Assembly (NCBI RefSeq): GCF_000019785.1
Contig: NC_010524.1
Location: forward strand, 1,426,001 to 1,490,000
Length of the DNA: 64,000 nucleotides
Source of the DNA: Leptothrix cholodnii SP-6
GTDB lineage: Bacteria; Pseudomonadota; Gammaproteobacteria; Burkholderiales; Burkholderiaceae_C
Reading direction: 5' to 3'
In this document: positions 26,821 to 35,882 of the stretch, one piece after another
Position numbering within the stretch: the first letter of the stretch is position 1
How the letters are laid out: every line of letters begins with the position of its first letter
The notes under the pieces: generated by a model
The model's input: only the letters and a program-made list of their open reading frames with translations
Database searches by the model: none
Told to the model about the DNA's origin: nothing
Made by a program: the position numbers and the translations under genes

Positions 26821-28125
26821 ATGGCAGAGAAATTCGATGCAATCGTGGTCGGCGCGGGCCCATCGGGCAACGCGGCCACCTACACGCTGGCGAAAGCCGG
26901 ATTGAAGGTGCTGCAGATCGAGCGCGGCGAGTACCCGGGCTCGAAGAACGTGCAGGGCGCGATCCTCTACAGCGATGCGCTGGAGAAGATCATCCCCGAC
27001 TTCCGCGACGATGCGCCGCTGGAGCGCCACATCATCGAGCAGCGCATGTGGCTGCTCGACGACAACAGCTTCGTCGGCACCCACTACCGCAGCGACGACT
27101 ACAACAAGCCGCCGTACAACCGCTACACCATCATCCGCGCCCAGTTCGACAAGTGGTTCAGCTCCAAGGTGCGCGAAGCCGGCGCGCTGCTGATCTGCGA
27201 GACCACCGTCGAGCAGCTGCTGATGGACGACGACAAGGTGGTGGGCGTGCGCTGCGACCGCATGGGCGGCGACGTCTTTGCCGACGTGGTGATCCTGGCC
27301 GACGGCGTCAATTCGACGCTGGCACGCAAGGCCGGTTTCCACGGCGAGCTGTCGAGCAAGAACGTCGCGCTGGCGGTCAAGGAAATCCTCTTCATGCCCG
27401 AAGAGGTGATCCAGGCGCGCTTCAACATCGGTGAAGAAGAGGGCGTGGTGATCGAGCTGATGGGCTCGGTGACCGAGGGCATGGTCGGGACCGGTTTCCT
27501 CTACACCAACAAGGATTCGCTCACCATCGGCGTGGGCTGCATGTTGAGCGACTTCAAGAACAACCCGAACAAGACCACGCCCTACGCGCTGCTCGAAAAG
27601 CTCAAGGCGCACCCGTCGGTCGCGCCGCTGATCGCGGGCGGCGAGATGAAGGAATACTGCGCGCACCTGATCCCCGAAGGCGGCTTCAATGCGGTGCCCA
27701 AGATCTTCGGTGACGGCTGGATGATCGTGGGCGACTCGGGTGGCTTCGTCAATGCCGCGCATCGTGAAGGCTCGAACCTGGCAATGACCACCGGACGCAT
27801 CGCGGCAGAGACGGTGATTGCCGCCAAGGCCGCCGGCAAGGCGATGACCGAGAAGACGCTCAAGGCCTACAAGGACACGCTCGACGAGAGCTTCGTCATG
27901 AAGGACCTGAAGAAGTACCGCCACATGCCCGACGTGCTCGAGAAGAGCCCGCAGTTCTTCACAACCTATCCGGGCCTCGTCAACCGCGCTGCCAAGACGA
28001 TGTTCACGGTCGACGGCATCGACAAGATGACCAAGCAGCGCGAAGTGATGGGCAGCTTCAAGTCCGCCCGCAAGCTCACCGGCCTGGTGGGCGATGCCAT
28101 CAAGATCTGGAGGGCCACGCGATGA
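26821..28125 (+). CDS. fixC: FixC, flavoprotein quinone reductase
   Basis: 434 residues, related to ETF:quinone oxidoreductase. The N-terminal FAD motif is VVGAGPSGNAATYTLAKAG, and GDSGGFVNAAHREGSNLAM is the second FAD contact. It takes the high-potential electron to quinone at the membrane. Overlaps fixX by 4 bases. Confidence 0.95.
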   Translation: MAEKFDAIVVGAGPSGNAATYTLAKAGLKVLQIERGEYPGSKNVQGAILYSDALEKIIPDFRDDAPLERHIIEQRMWLLDDNSFVGTHYRSDDYNKPPYNRYTIIRAQFDKWFSSKVREAGALLICETTVEQLLMDDDKVVGVRCDRMGGDVFADVVILADGVNSTLARKAGFHGELSSKNVALAVKEILFMPEEVIQARFNIGEEEGVVIELMGSVTEGMVGTGFLYTNKDSLTIGVGCMLSDFKNNPNKTTPYALLEKLKAHPSVAPLIAGGEMKEYCAHLIPEGGFNAVPKIFGDGWMIVGDSGGFVNAAHREGSNLAMTTGRIAAETVIAAKAAGKAMTEKTLKAYKDTLDESFVMKDLKKYRHMPDVLEKSPQFFTTYPGLVNRAAKTMFTVDGIDKMTKQREVMGSFKSARKLTGLVGDAIKIWRATR

Positions 28126-28418
28126 GCACCGTTGTGAACGTGGAAGAGAAGCTCTTCCAGAACCGCTACAAGGTCGACCACGGTCGGCCGCACATCCAGA
28201 TCAGGAAACCCGAGGTCTGTGCCAATGACTGCCAGAGCCAGCAGTGCACCTATGTGTGCCCCGCGGCCTGCTACAAGGCCGAAGGCAACGGCGCGGTGAC
28301 GCTGATCACCGACGGCTGCCTCGAATGTGGCAGCTGCCGGGTGATCTGTACCGAGCACGCCAACGTGGCGTGGGAATACCCGCGCGGCGGCCACGGCATC
28401 CTCTTCAAGTTCGGCTGA
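28122..28418 (+). CDS. fixX: FixX, ferredoxin-like protein
   Basis: 98-residue ferredoxin partner of FixC. Cys motifs are CANDCQSQQCTYVCP and CLECGSCRVIC. Last gene of the nifV-W-fixABCX run, with its ATG in the fixC stop. Confidence 0.95.
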   Translation: MSTVVNVEEKLFQNRYKVDHGRPHIQIRKPEVCANDCQSQQCTYVCPAACYKAEGNGAVTLITDGCLECGSCRVICTEHANVAWEYPRGGHGILFKFG

Positions 28419-28488
28419 CATGGCGAGCCCCAGATGAAGCTCATCGCCGTGCACATCGCGGCCCGTGGCGCGACCTGACGAGGCTCGG

Positions 28489-28502
28489 TTGACCTGCATC
28501 AA
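28489..28502 (+). promoter_or_regulatory. FNR/Anr/FixK-type box upstream of nifA
   Basis: TTGAC-N4-ATCAA, nine of ten consensus positions. Its centre is about 186 bases before the nifA ATG, so a -41.5 placement predicts a start near 28537 and a leader of about 145 bases. It suggests that nifA transcription responds to low oxygen. The surrounding gap (28419-28681) has no gene. Confidence 0.65.
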
Positions 28503-28681
28503 GATCGATCGCGCCACTTGAATCACGCACCCTTGCCTGTCGCTCTACGGCCCGGTTATTGCACGACCTTGTGCGTCTGCTTCGCAGTCGCGGGCTCATG
28601 CCCACGAACGAGGCACGACGTGCACAGCGCGGCAGCGTGTTGTAACCACATGCTTTCAGAGCCTGAACAGGAAGGTGCGTG

Positions 28682-30463
28682 ATGCTGAACCGGACGGTGA
28701 TGAATGAACGGTCTCACGTCGAGCTGATCACGATCTACGAGATCTGCCGCATCCTCGGTGCCTCGCTCGACATCGGGCGCACGTTTCGCGCCTCGTTGAA
28801 CGTGCTGGCTGCGCACCTCGGCCTGTCGCGCGTGATGATCGTGATGGCGCCCGATGACCGGGATGGCGAGGCACGGCTGCGTGTGCACAGCTCCGTCGGG
28901 CTGGATCAGGAGCAGGAGCGCCGCGGCCAGTGGCATTACGGCGAAGGCGTGATCGGCCACGTCTATGCCAGCGGCATGCCGGTGGTGGTGCCCGACGTGG
29001 CGCAGGCCGCGGAGTTCATCGATCGCACCGGGGCTTTCGGCGCACAGGCCGATCGCATGATGGCGTTCGTGGTGGTGCCGCTCAAGACCGACCGGGCCGT
29101 GGTCGGCGTGCTGGCGGCCCAGCGCGAGGTCAGCGGCGGTGTGCGTCTGTCGGACGATCAGCGCATCCTCACGATGGCCGCCACGCTGATGGCGCAGGCC
29201 GCGTCGTTGCACGGCGCGGTCACCGAGGAACACAAGCGCCTGCAGCTCGAGACCACCCGCCTGCAGAAGGCGCTGGCGCCCGAGCCGCGCGGGCGCTACA
29301 CGCTCGACAACGTGGTCGGCGTGTCGCGTGGCATGCAGCAGGTCTTCAGCGAGGTGCACCAGGCCGCGCCCGCGCGTGCCACCGTGCTGCTGCGCGGCGA
29401 GAGCGGCACCGGCAAGGAGGCGATCGCGCGGGCGCTGCATTACCTGTCGCCACGCAAGGACGCACCGTTCATCAAGGTCAATTGCGCGGCATTGACCGAA
29501 TCACTGCTCGAGAGCGAACTGTTCGGCCACGAGCGGGGCGCCTTCACCGGTGCGGCCGGTGACCGCAAGGGCCGCTTCGAGCAGGCGCACACCGGCACGC
29601 TGTTCCTCGACGAAGTGGGCGACATCTCGGCATCGTTCCAGGCCAAGCTGCTGCGGGTGCTGCAGGAGCGCGAGTTCGAGCGCGTGGGCGGCAACCGCGC
29701 GATCAAGGTCGACGTGCGGCTGATCTGCGCCACCAACCGCGACCTCGAGAAGATGGTCAAGCGTGGCGAGTACCGCGCCGACCTCTATTACCGCATCAAC
29801 GTGGTGTCGATCTTCCTGCCGCCGCTGCGTGAGCGGCGCGACGACATCCCGGCCCTGGTGTCGCACTTCGTCGACCGCTTCAACAAGGAGAACCGCCGCA
29901 AGCTCAGGATCGCCGGTGACGCGATGGAGGTGCTGTCGCACTGCTACTGGCCGGGCAATGTGCGCGAACTCGAGAACTGCATCGAGCGCACCGCCACCAT
30001 GGCCAATGGCGACCTGATCCGCGGCGTGTCGTTCCCGTGCCGCCACAACCGCTGCCTGACGCAGACGCTGCATCACCTCGAGAAGGACGACGCGGTCGCG
30101 CCGATCAGCATGCCGACGTCGCTGCACATCCCCGCACGGCTGCCGATCCGGGAGTCGCCGCGGCCGGTGCCCGGGTCGATCCCGGCTTCGGCGGCTGCCG
30201 CATCGGCGGACCCCGATGACGACTGGCTCGACGACGAGGCCGATGGCGGCGACGACGTGTTGCGCATCGGCCCGACCGAACACCTCACCGGTACACCGCG
30301 CCAGTTCGGCAACGAGCCACCGGATGGCGAGCGCGAGCGCCTGATCTGGGCCATGGAGCAATGTGCCTGGGTGCAGGCCAAGGCGGCGCGGCTGCTGCAC
30401 GTGACGCCGCGCCAGCTCGGATATGCGCTGCGCAAGTACAACATCGAGGTGCACAAATTCTGA
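28682..30463 (+). CDS. nifA: NifA, nif-specific sigma-54 activator
   Basis: Activator of nif promoters, 593 residues from the ATG at 28682 (AGGAAGG upstream; a GTG one codon earlier is possible). GAF domain about 20-185; AAA+ domain about 205-450 with GESGTGKE (239-246), GAFTGA (286-291) and LFLDEVGDIS. Cys421, Cys433, Cys453 and Cys458 form the complete C-x11-C-x19-C-x4-C motif of oxygen-sensitive NifA. A long low-complexity linker precedes the HTH (about 550-590). So NifA activity should be directly O2-sensitive, on top of a possible FNR input. Confidence 0.97.
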   Translation: MLNRTVMNERSHVELITIYEICRILGASLDIGRTFRASLNVLAAHLGLSRVMIVMAPDDRDGEARLRVHSSVGLDQEQERRGQWHYGEGVIGHVYASGMPVVVPDVAQAAEFIDRTGAFGAQADRMMAFVVVPLKTDRAVVGVLAAQREVSGGVRLSDDQRILTMAATLMAQAASLHGAVTEEHKRLQLETTRLQKALAPEPRGRYTLDNVVGVSRGMQQVFSEVHQAAPARATVLLRGESGTGKEAIARALHYLSPRKDAPFIKVNCAALTESLLESELFGHERGAFTGAAGDRKGRFEQAHTGTLFLDEVGDISASFQAKLLRVLQEREFERVGGNRAIKVDVRLICATNRDLEKMVKRGEYRADLYYRINVVSIFLPPLRERRDDIPALVSHFVDRFNKENRRKLRIAGDAMEVLSHCYWPGNVRELENCIERTATMANGDLIRGVSFPCRHNRCLTQTLHHLEKDDAVAPISMPTSLHIPARLPIRESPRPVPGSIPASAAAASADPDDDWLDDEADGGDDVLRIGPTEHLTGTPRQFGNEPPDGERERLIWAMEQCAWVQAKAARLLHVTPRQLGYALRKYNIEVHKF

Positions 30464-30592
30464 GTGGCGTGTCACCTGTTCCACGACAGGGCATCGACGC
30501 CTCACCACAGCAGAATCCATCCGGCGGTGGCTGCGCGACAGCCGTGATCTCTCTACGATGAGTCCGTGATTGGCGATCGAGAGGTCTGTGCC

Positions 30593-31390
30593 ATGGACGC
30601 TTCCATTCTCGTGATCGAAGACGATGCGGCAGCCCGCGAGCTGCTGGCCGGCAACCTGCGCCATGCGGGCTACACGGTGTCGTGCGCGAGCGATCTGGGC
30701 GAAGCCAGGGCTCGCACGAAGGAGACGCGCCCGGATCTCGTCCTGCTCGACCGCATGGTCGCCGGTGGCCACGCGCTGTCCTATGCGCGCCAGCTGCGTG
30801 GCGACCAGCGTACCTCGGGCATCGCCATCATCGTCATCGGCGCCGATGCGCCGCAGGCGCACGACACGGTGGCTGCGCTGGAGAGCGGCGCCGACGATTG
30901 CGTGTGCAAGTCGGTTTCGGTCAGCGAGGTGCTGGCGCGCATCCGGGCCGTGATGCGCCGCAGCGCGCCGCAGTGTGGCGATCAGGCGCTGGAGATCTCC
31001 GGCCTGCGTTTCGATCCGGCCGCGCGGCGCGTCACGGCGCTCGGCCGCGACATCGAGCTGTGCGCCATCGAATACCGGCTGCTGCATTTCTTCATGACCC
31101 ACCCCGACCGGATCCTGGGCCGCAGCCAGCTGCTCGACCAGGTCTGGGGCGACCATGTCTGCGTCGAGGAGCGTGCGGTCGACATCCATGTGCGGCGCCT
31201 GCGCCGGGCGCTCGAGCCGAGCGGGCATGCCGCGCTGATCGAGACCATCCGTGGCATGGGCTATCGATTCCGCCGCGAAGAGGTCACCGAGGTGGCGCAG
31301 CGTCGCCTGCTGCGTCCGGTGCCGATGCCCCATGCCGCCTACCTGGGCGTCGGCGACCGACGCCGGGCGCAGCGCCGCAGCACCCAATAG
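30593..31390 (+). CDS. OmpR/PhoB-family response regulator
   Basis: 265 residues with an N-terminal receiver (ILVIEDDAAARELL, phosphoacceptor Asp in LVLLDRMVAGG) and a C-terminal winged helix (QLLDQVWGDHVCVEERAVDIHVRRLR). The usual Lys-Pro after beta-5 is Lys-Ser (VCKSVS). The C-terminal tail of about 35 residues is extra. There is no histidine kinase gene beside it, so its signal is unknown. It lies between nifA and the EPS locus. Confidence 0.85.
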   Translation: MDASILVIEDDAAARELLAGNLRHAGYTVSCASDLGEARARTKETRPDLVLLDRMVAGGHALSYARQLRGDQRTSGIAIIVIGADAPQAHDTVAALESGADDCVCKSVSVSEVLARIRAVMRRSAPQCGDQALEISGLRFDPAARRVTALGRDIELCAIEYRLLHFFMTHPDRILGRSQLLDQVWGDHVCVEERAVDIHVRRLRRALEPSGHAALIETIRGMGYRFRREEVTEVAQRRLLRPVPMPHAAYLGVGDRRRAQRRSTQ

Positions 31391-31424
31391 CGCAGCGCGC
31401 TGACGGGCGCTGCAGGAGACGTTC

Positions 31425-32228
31425 ATGCCGCAGCCGCAGTCTGTCGAACGGGTTCCGGTCGAGCCCGAGGTGTCGCTGCAACCGCAGGACATCGAGGCCC
31501 TGGCCCTGAATCTGGACGCCTCGCTCAACGTGCACACACGCTCGCATTTCTTCACCTGGACCCAGGGTCTGCTGCAGGGGCTGATCCACCACGAGGCCCT
31601 GATCTGCGTGCTGCGCTGCCCTGAATCGGCGACCTGGCGGGTCGACAGTTTTTCGACCCGCGTGGCCGACAGCACGGTCTTCGCCGCGCCCCTGCTGCGC
31701 GACATCGCGCTGGTGCCCCGGCTGGTCGACGCCTGGAAGGGGGCGCATCACCTGCCGATCGTGCTGCCGGCGCGGCGCGACGGCGTGCTCGGGTCGGGCG
31801 CATGGGTGGCCGAACTCGAGCGCATCGCCGCGACCCGCCTGGCCGTGCATGGCTGCCACGACATCGACGGCGACGCGAACTGCCTGTTCCTGCTGGCCTG
31901 CCAGGGCGACAGCCCGGATCCGCGCGAACTGTGCCTGCTGCGGCTGGTCGTGCCTTTCCTGCGCGAGGCCTGGGTGCGCTCGCAGATGATCGGCGGCCGG
32001 CACGACGACCTGCCCGCACCGCACGGCCACGCCGTCATCACCGTGCGGGAGCAGGAGATCCTCAAGTGGATCTACCTCGGCAAGAGCAACAGCGAGATCG
32101 GACAGATCCTCGGCATCAGTGCGCTGACGGTGAAGAACCACGTCCAGAAGATGCTGCACAAGCTCAATGTGGTCAACCGGGCCCAGGCCGTCGGCCGCGC
32201 GATCGAGGCCCACCTGATCCAGATCTGA
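31425..32228 (+). CDS. epsA: EpsA-like LuxR-type transcriptional regulator
   Basis: 267 residues. The N-terminal domain (FFTWTQGLLQGLIHHEALICVLR) matches the EpsA regulators found at PEP-CTERM/EpsH-type polysaccharide loci; the C-terminal LuxR HTH is ITVREQEILKWIYLGKSNSEIGQ onward. No exosortase or PEP-CTERM motif is seen. It probably controls the polysaccharide genes that follow. Converges with the transposase-like gene, 3 bases apart. Confidence 0.8.
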   Translation: MPQPQSVERVPVEPEVSLQPQDIEALALNLDASLNVHTRSHFFTWTQGLLQGLIHHEALICVLRCPESATWRVDSFSTRVADSTVFAAPLLRDIALVPRLVDAWKGAHHLPIVLPARRDGVLGSGAWVAELERIAATRLAVHGCHDIDGDANCLFLLACQGDSPDPRELCLLRLVVPFLREAWVRSQMIGGRHDDLPAPHGHAVITVREQEILKWIYLGKSNSEIGQILGISALTVKNHVQKMLHKLNVVNRAQAVGRAIEAHLIQI

Positions 32229-32231
32229 CGT

Positions 32232-32909
32232 TCACGGCGATTCGGTCGTCCGGTTTCTCGAGCGCCGGTCCGAGCGCATGAACCACAGGCGCAGCGTGTT
32301 CATGCGCGCTTCGGGCGTGCCGTCGTTGAAGCGCCATTCGCACTCCTTCAGGTACAGCAGCAGGTGCTGCCGCGGCACGCCGTTGAAGCGCCGCAGCAGC
32401 CGCGCGCTCGACTGCCAGAACGCCCGGACGACCTTGCGCCGCGGCAGGTCGCCGGCCAGCGCGTCGCCCAGCTCGACCCGCATCCGTCCGTCGCGCATCT
32501 CGGCGGGCTCGGTGGGGGAGATGGTCTGGTCGAAGCACACGATGGCGTCGACCGCCGGCCCCGGCCATGGCGCGGTGGCCGGCTCGGCGATCGGCACGAT
32601 GTGGACGCGGCCGTCGCGTTCGAGCAGTCCGGCCACCGGAACGATCCGCACGACCGGCGCATCACCGGCCTGCACCGGCGCCACCGGTCTGCCGTCCAGG
32701 GTCGGTGTTGCGCCGGGCTCGTCGCGCCAGCGCCCGTCGCGCTCGATGTGATGGGCGATCGTCTCGCGCAGGCGGTGGTAGTAGAGCCGTGCGGTGTTGC
32801 GGTTGACACCGACCGTCTCGGCCGCCGGCCGGGCCGGCGTGCCCGCCACGAAACACTCGAACAGGCGCTGGCTCTGCTCTTCGCTCATCCGCGATCGTTG
32901 CTTCCTCAT
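32232..32909 (-). CDS. Domesticated IS1595/ISXO2-type transposase-like protein
   Basis: 225 residues. The N-terminal helix-turn-helix (RLFECFVAGTPARPAAETVGVNRNTARL, here only named by its ends) and the C-terminal LLRRFNGVPRQHLLLYLKE are those of IS1595-family transposases. The DESYFGG segment of the first catalytic Asp is missing, and the IENFW segment of the last catalytic residue reads VRAFW, so it should be inactive. No terminal inverted repeats or target duplications are seen. It lies between epsA and epsF, suggesting use as a DNA-binding regulator. Confidence 0.7.
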   Translation of the reverse strand: MRKQRSRMSEEQSQRLFECFVAGTPARPAAETVGVNRNTARLYYHRLRETIAHHIERDGRWRDEPGATPTLDGRPVAPVQAGDAPVVRIVPVAGLLERDGRVHIVPIAEPATAPWPGPAVDAIVCFDQTISPTEPAEMRDGRMRVELGDALAGDLPRRKVVRAFWQSSARLLRRFNGVPRQHLLLYLKECEWRFNDGTPEARMNTLRLWFMRSDRRSRNRTTESP

Positions 32910-33074
32910 GGGGTGTGAAGTTAGCCCGCCTGCGTGCACGCCGACGACACCCGGCGTAGTCCGAACTGCTCATGCCGGCGCACCGGCGCGTGCCTGTTGC
33001 GCCCGAGCCCGGTGCGTAGGCTCGGAGCGGTCGAATCGACACATGCAACCTCGAACTGCGAGATCGGAGCCGGT

Positions 33075-34487
33075 GTGGATCTCTACGTCATGCTCGCGGC
33101 GCTGCGCACGCGCCTGGTCCTTTTCGTGCTGGTGTTCGTCGCGACCGTCGCGGCGGCGGCGGTGGTGGCCGTGTCCTTGCCCAAGACCTACCGGGCCACC
33201 GCGTCGCTGCTGGTGGCCGAGTCGCTGCGCGGCAATGCCCTGCCCGAACGCGGCGCCTACCTGCAGACGCAGGCCGACATCATCAAGAGCGAAACCGTCG
33301 CCCGCCGGGTGGTCGCCGCGCTCAAGCTGGCCGACAGCCCGCAGGCTCGGCAGGCCCATGCACGCACGGCCAGCGACGGCTCGTTCGAGGACTGGCTGGC
33401 CACCCGCTGGCTGGCGGCGCCGCAGGTCGATCTGGCGCACAGCAGCGTCATCCGCATCGGCGTCGACGCGCCCAAGGCGAGCACGGCCGCCGAGACCGCC
33501 AATGCCTACGCCCAGGCCTATGTCGAGCTGGCCCGCGAACTGCGCACCGACAACACCGGGCGCGCCGAACGCCTGCTCGACACCCGGCTGACGACCCTGC
33601 GCAACGACCTGCGGCAGGCGCAGGACCGGCTGCTCGACCACCAGCGCCGCAACGGCATCGTCTCGTCCGACGCCCGCGCCGACCTGCGCGAGACGCGCCT
33701 GGCCGAGGTGTCCGCGCAGCTGTCGCGGGCGCGCGAACAGAACCTCGACCTCGCCAGCCGCCAGCAGCACGTGCGCCAGTTGCGCCAGCAGGGCAGCCCG
33801 CTGGACCGGCTCAACGAGGTCCAGACCGACTCGCAGGTGCAGCGCCTGAGCGCCGAGCTTGAGCAGGGCGAGGCCCGGCTGCAGGCGCTGTCGCAGCAGT
33901 ACGGCACCGCCTACCCGCCCTACCAGAGCCAGCTGGCTGAAAACGCCCGCCGCCGTGCCGCGCTCGACGCCCAGATCAACAAGGTGCTGGCCGGCCTCGA
34001 GAACGCCGCCGCACAGGGCCGCTGGCGTGCCGCGGCGCTCGAGGCCGAACTGGCCGGCCAGCGCTCGCGGCTGCTGGCGGTCGGATCCGAACGCGGTGAA
34101 CTGGCCACGCTGACGCACAACGTCGAGAGCGCCCAGCGCACCTACGACATGGCGGTGCAAGGCTTCATGGTCGACATGGTCGGCAACGAGCTCTACAACT
34201 CGCAGGTGTCGCTGCTCAGTCCGGCCTCGGTGCCGCTCGAACCGCATGCGCCCCGGATCGGGCTGCTGATGGCGGCAGCGGTCGTGGCCGGTGCGCTGCT
34301 GGGCCTGGCCACCGTCGTCATGCTGGAACTGCGCGATCGGCGGGTGCGTTCGGCGGTCGACCTGCGCCGGCTGACGGCCGACGATTCGGTGCCGCTGCTG
34401 GGCGTGACCAGCCGCTGGAGTCCGCCCAGGCAGGCACGAGCGGCGTCGCTCCAGCCGGCCTCGACGCTGACCTTTCAACCCCGCTGA
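33075..34487 (+). CDS. epsF: EpsF-like polysaccharide chain-length determinant (Wzz/GumC family)
   Basis: Inner-membrane co-polymerase of 470 residues from the GTG at 33075 (GGAG upstream); the open frame begins earlier but without a family-like N-terminus. One membrane helix near 12-35, long periplasmic coiled-coil region (about 180-360), second helix near 395-415 (LLMAAAVVAGALLGLATVV). The Wzz proline-containing segment near SLLSPASVPLEPHAP is present. No kinase domain is fused; that is the next gene. Confidence 0.88.
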   Translation: MDLYVMLAALRTRLVLFVLVFVATVAAAAVVAVSLPKTYRATASLLVAESLRGNALPERGAYLQTQADIIKSETVARRVVAALKLADSPQARQAHARTASDGSFEDWLATRWLAAPQVDLAHSSVIRIGVDAPKASTAAETANAYAQAYVELARELRTDNTGRAERLLDTRLTTLRNDLRQAQDRLLDHQRRNGIVSSDARADLRETRLAEVSAQLSRAREQNLDLASRQQHVRQLRQQGSPLDRLNEVQTDSQVQRLSAELEQGEARLQALSQQYGTAYPPYQSQLAENARRRAALDAQINKVLAGLENAAAQGRWRAAALEAELAGQRSRLLAVGSERGELATLTHNVESAQRTYDMAVQGFMVDMVGNELYNSQVSLLSPASVPLEPHAPRIGLLMAAAVVAGALLGLATVVMLELRDRRVRSAVDLRRLTADDSVPLLGVTSRWSPPRQARAASLQPASTLTFQPR

Positions 34488-34508
34488 GCCAACGCACCGA
34501 GGTCCGCC

Positions 34509-35411
34509 ATGTCAGCCATGCCCGCCACGCCCCGATTGATGGCCGTCGAGTCCGGCCTGCAGGCCAGGCCGCACCCGGATCGCCGGCTCGGCGGCATCCT
34601 GGCCGCGCAAGGCAAGCTCGACCCCGCGGGCATCGAGCGCGTGCTCGAGCTGCAGCACCGCGAGGGCAGCCGTTTCGGCGCGGCGGCGCTGCATCTCAAG
34701 CTGATCACGGTCGAGGATCTGGTCCACGCCATCACGGCGCAATACGACCTGCCGCACCTGCGCCCCGACAACCGGCGCATCAGCCTCGAACTGGTCACGG
34801 CCTTCGAGCCCTTCCATGCCTGCGCCGAGCAGATGCGGGCCCTGCGCTCGCAGCTGCTGCAGCGCTGGCCGGCCGAAGACGGGCAGGCGCACAGCCTGGC
34901 CATCGTCAGCCCGGCCCGCGGCGACGGCCGCAGCTACCTGGCGGCGAACCTGGCGGTCGCGTTCGCGCAACTGGGCTGCCGCACCCTGCTGATCGACGCC
35001 GACCTGCGCTGGCCGCGCCAGCATCTGATCTTCGACGTGTCCGATCGCATCGGCCTGTCGACCGTGCTGAGCGCCCGCTCGGACGACCGCGCCGCCGTGA
35101 CGGCGCTGCCCGCGTTCGGGCCGCTGCACCTGCTGCCGGCGGGCGACTGCCCGCCCAATCCGCTGGACCTGCTCTCGCGCGAGGCCTGGCCCGCCCTGCT
35201 GCAGGTGCTGCGGCCGGCCTTCGACGTGATCCTGATCGACACGCCGGCGGCCGAGTTCTGCGCCGATGCGCTGGGCGTGGCGCGCCGCGCCGGCCATGCC
35301 CTGGTCGTCGCCCGCAAGGACGGCACGCGCCTGAGCAGCACCACCGAGCTGATCAGCCAGCTGCACGACGAAGGCACGCGCGTGATGGGCACCGTCCTGA
35401 ACGCCCCGTGA
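34509..35411 (+). CDS. epsG: EpsG-like chain-length tyrosine-kinase-family protein with MshEN-like N-terminus
   Basis: 300 residues. The C-terminal ATPase has a modified Walker A (SPARGDGRSYLAANLA) and Walker A' (TLLIDADLRWPRQH), as in EpsG BY-kinase-type proteins; no Tyr-rich tail is seen. The N-terminal 85 residues have two repeats, RLGGILAAQGKL (26-37) and RFGAAALHLKLI (55-66), spaced like the RLG repeats of MshEN domains, some of which bind c-di-GMP; the second repeat is degenerate. It works with EpsF in chain-length control. Confidence 0.85.
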   Translation: MSAMPATPRLMAVESGLQARPHPDRRLGGILAAQGKLDPAGIERVLELQHREGSRFGAAALHLKLITVEDLVHAITAQYDLPHLRPDNRRISLELVTAFEPFHACAEQMRALRSQLLQRWPAEDGQAHSLAIVSPARGDGRSYLAANLAVAFAQLGCRTLLIDADLRWPRQHLIFDVSDRIGLSTVLSARSDDRAAVTALPAFGPLHLLPAGDCPPNPLDLLSREAWPALLQVLRPAFDVILIDTPAAEFCADALGVARRAGHALVVARKDGTRLSSTTELISQLHDEGTRVMGTVLNAP

Positions 35412-35441
35412 GGGCAGGCGGTCGCCTCGACCGCCTTCATA

Positions 35442-35462
35442 TTTGCAAGCAACCGTTGCAAA
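35442..35462 (+). promoter_or_regulatory. Palindrome TTTGCAA-N7-TTGCAAA, candidate operator
   Basis: A perfect 7-bp inverted repeat. A second related palindrome (TTGCA-GG-TGCAA) lies 54 bases downstream at 35516-35527. The pairing suggests a dimeric regulator such as EpsA, but no binding protein is known from the sequence. Confidence 0.4.
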
Positions 35463-35581
35463 CGGCGTCTGCCTGCTTCAAAAAACATCCGTTTCCGGCG
35501 TCCGACCTGCAGCCCTTGCAGGTGCAAAGCGGCATTTGTCTGACTGTCTTTACAGCAGAAGTTGTTAACGCCGTGAAACAT

Positions 35582-35618
35582 CGACGCCCCGGTCTATGCC
35601 AGACCCGGGGGGGCGTCG
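35582..35618 (+). repeat. GC-rich inverted repeat (leader hairpin or terminator)
   Basis: Left arm 35582-35595 pairs with right arm 35601-35618 (CGACGCCCC and GGTCT halves, with a 4-base bulge). There is no T-tract, so it may be a leader structure rather than an intrinsic terminator. Confidence 0.45.
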
Positions 35619-35882
35619 GAGCCTGACTCGCGCCGTCCCCGACCCGAGCCGATATCCCGGTACGCAACAGTTTGAAGCACCGCATCCGGCGATTGCTGGA
35701 CTAATGCGATCACTTGCCGTGATCCGACCGGATCAATTTTTCAGACAAGTGAACAACACGGGATGCCCCGGCCAGGCATCGCCCCCGAGGGTTCCTTCGT
35801 AGAAAAACACTGCAACGCGTCACCGTTCGTGCCTCTCCGGGCCGGCCGGTCGGGCCCACTTTTGCCTCGAGTTTGTTTGACC

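Larger units (their letters stand above)
35412..35882. other. Long leader/control region before the lipoprotein gene
   Basis: 471 bases without a convincing gene. It holds two TTGCA-type palindromes (35442-35462, 35516-35527), a strong GC-rich hairpin (35582-35618) and a short palindrome TGATCC-N4-GGATCA followed by five T (35720-35741), which could be a weak terminator or operator. Confidence 0.6.

Noticed and set aside
25231..27924. 897-codon minus-strand frame opposite fixABC
   Set aside because: Antisense shadow of clear fixA, fixB and fixC genes.
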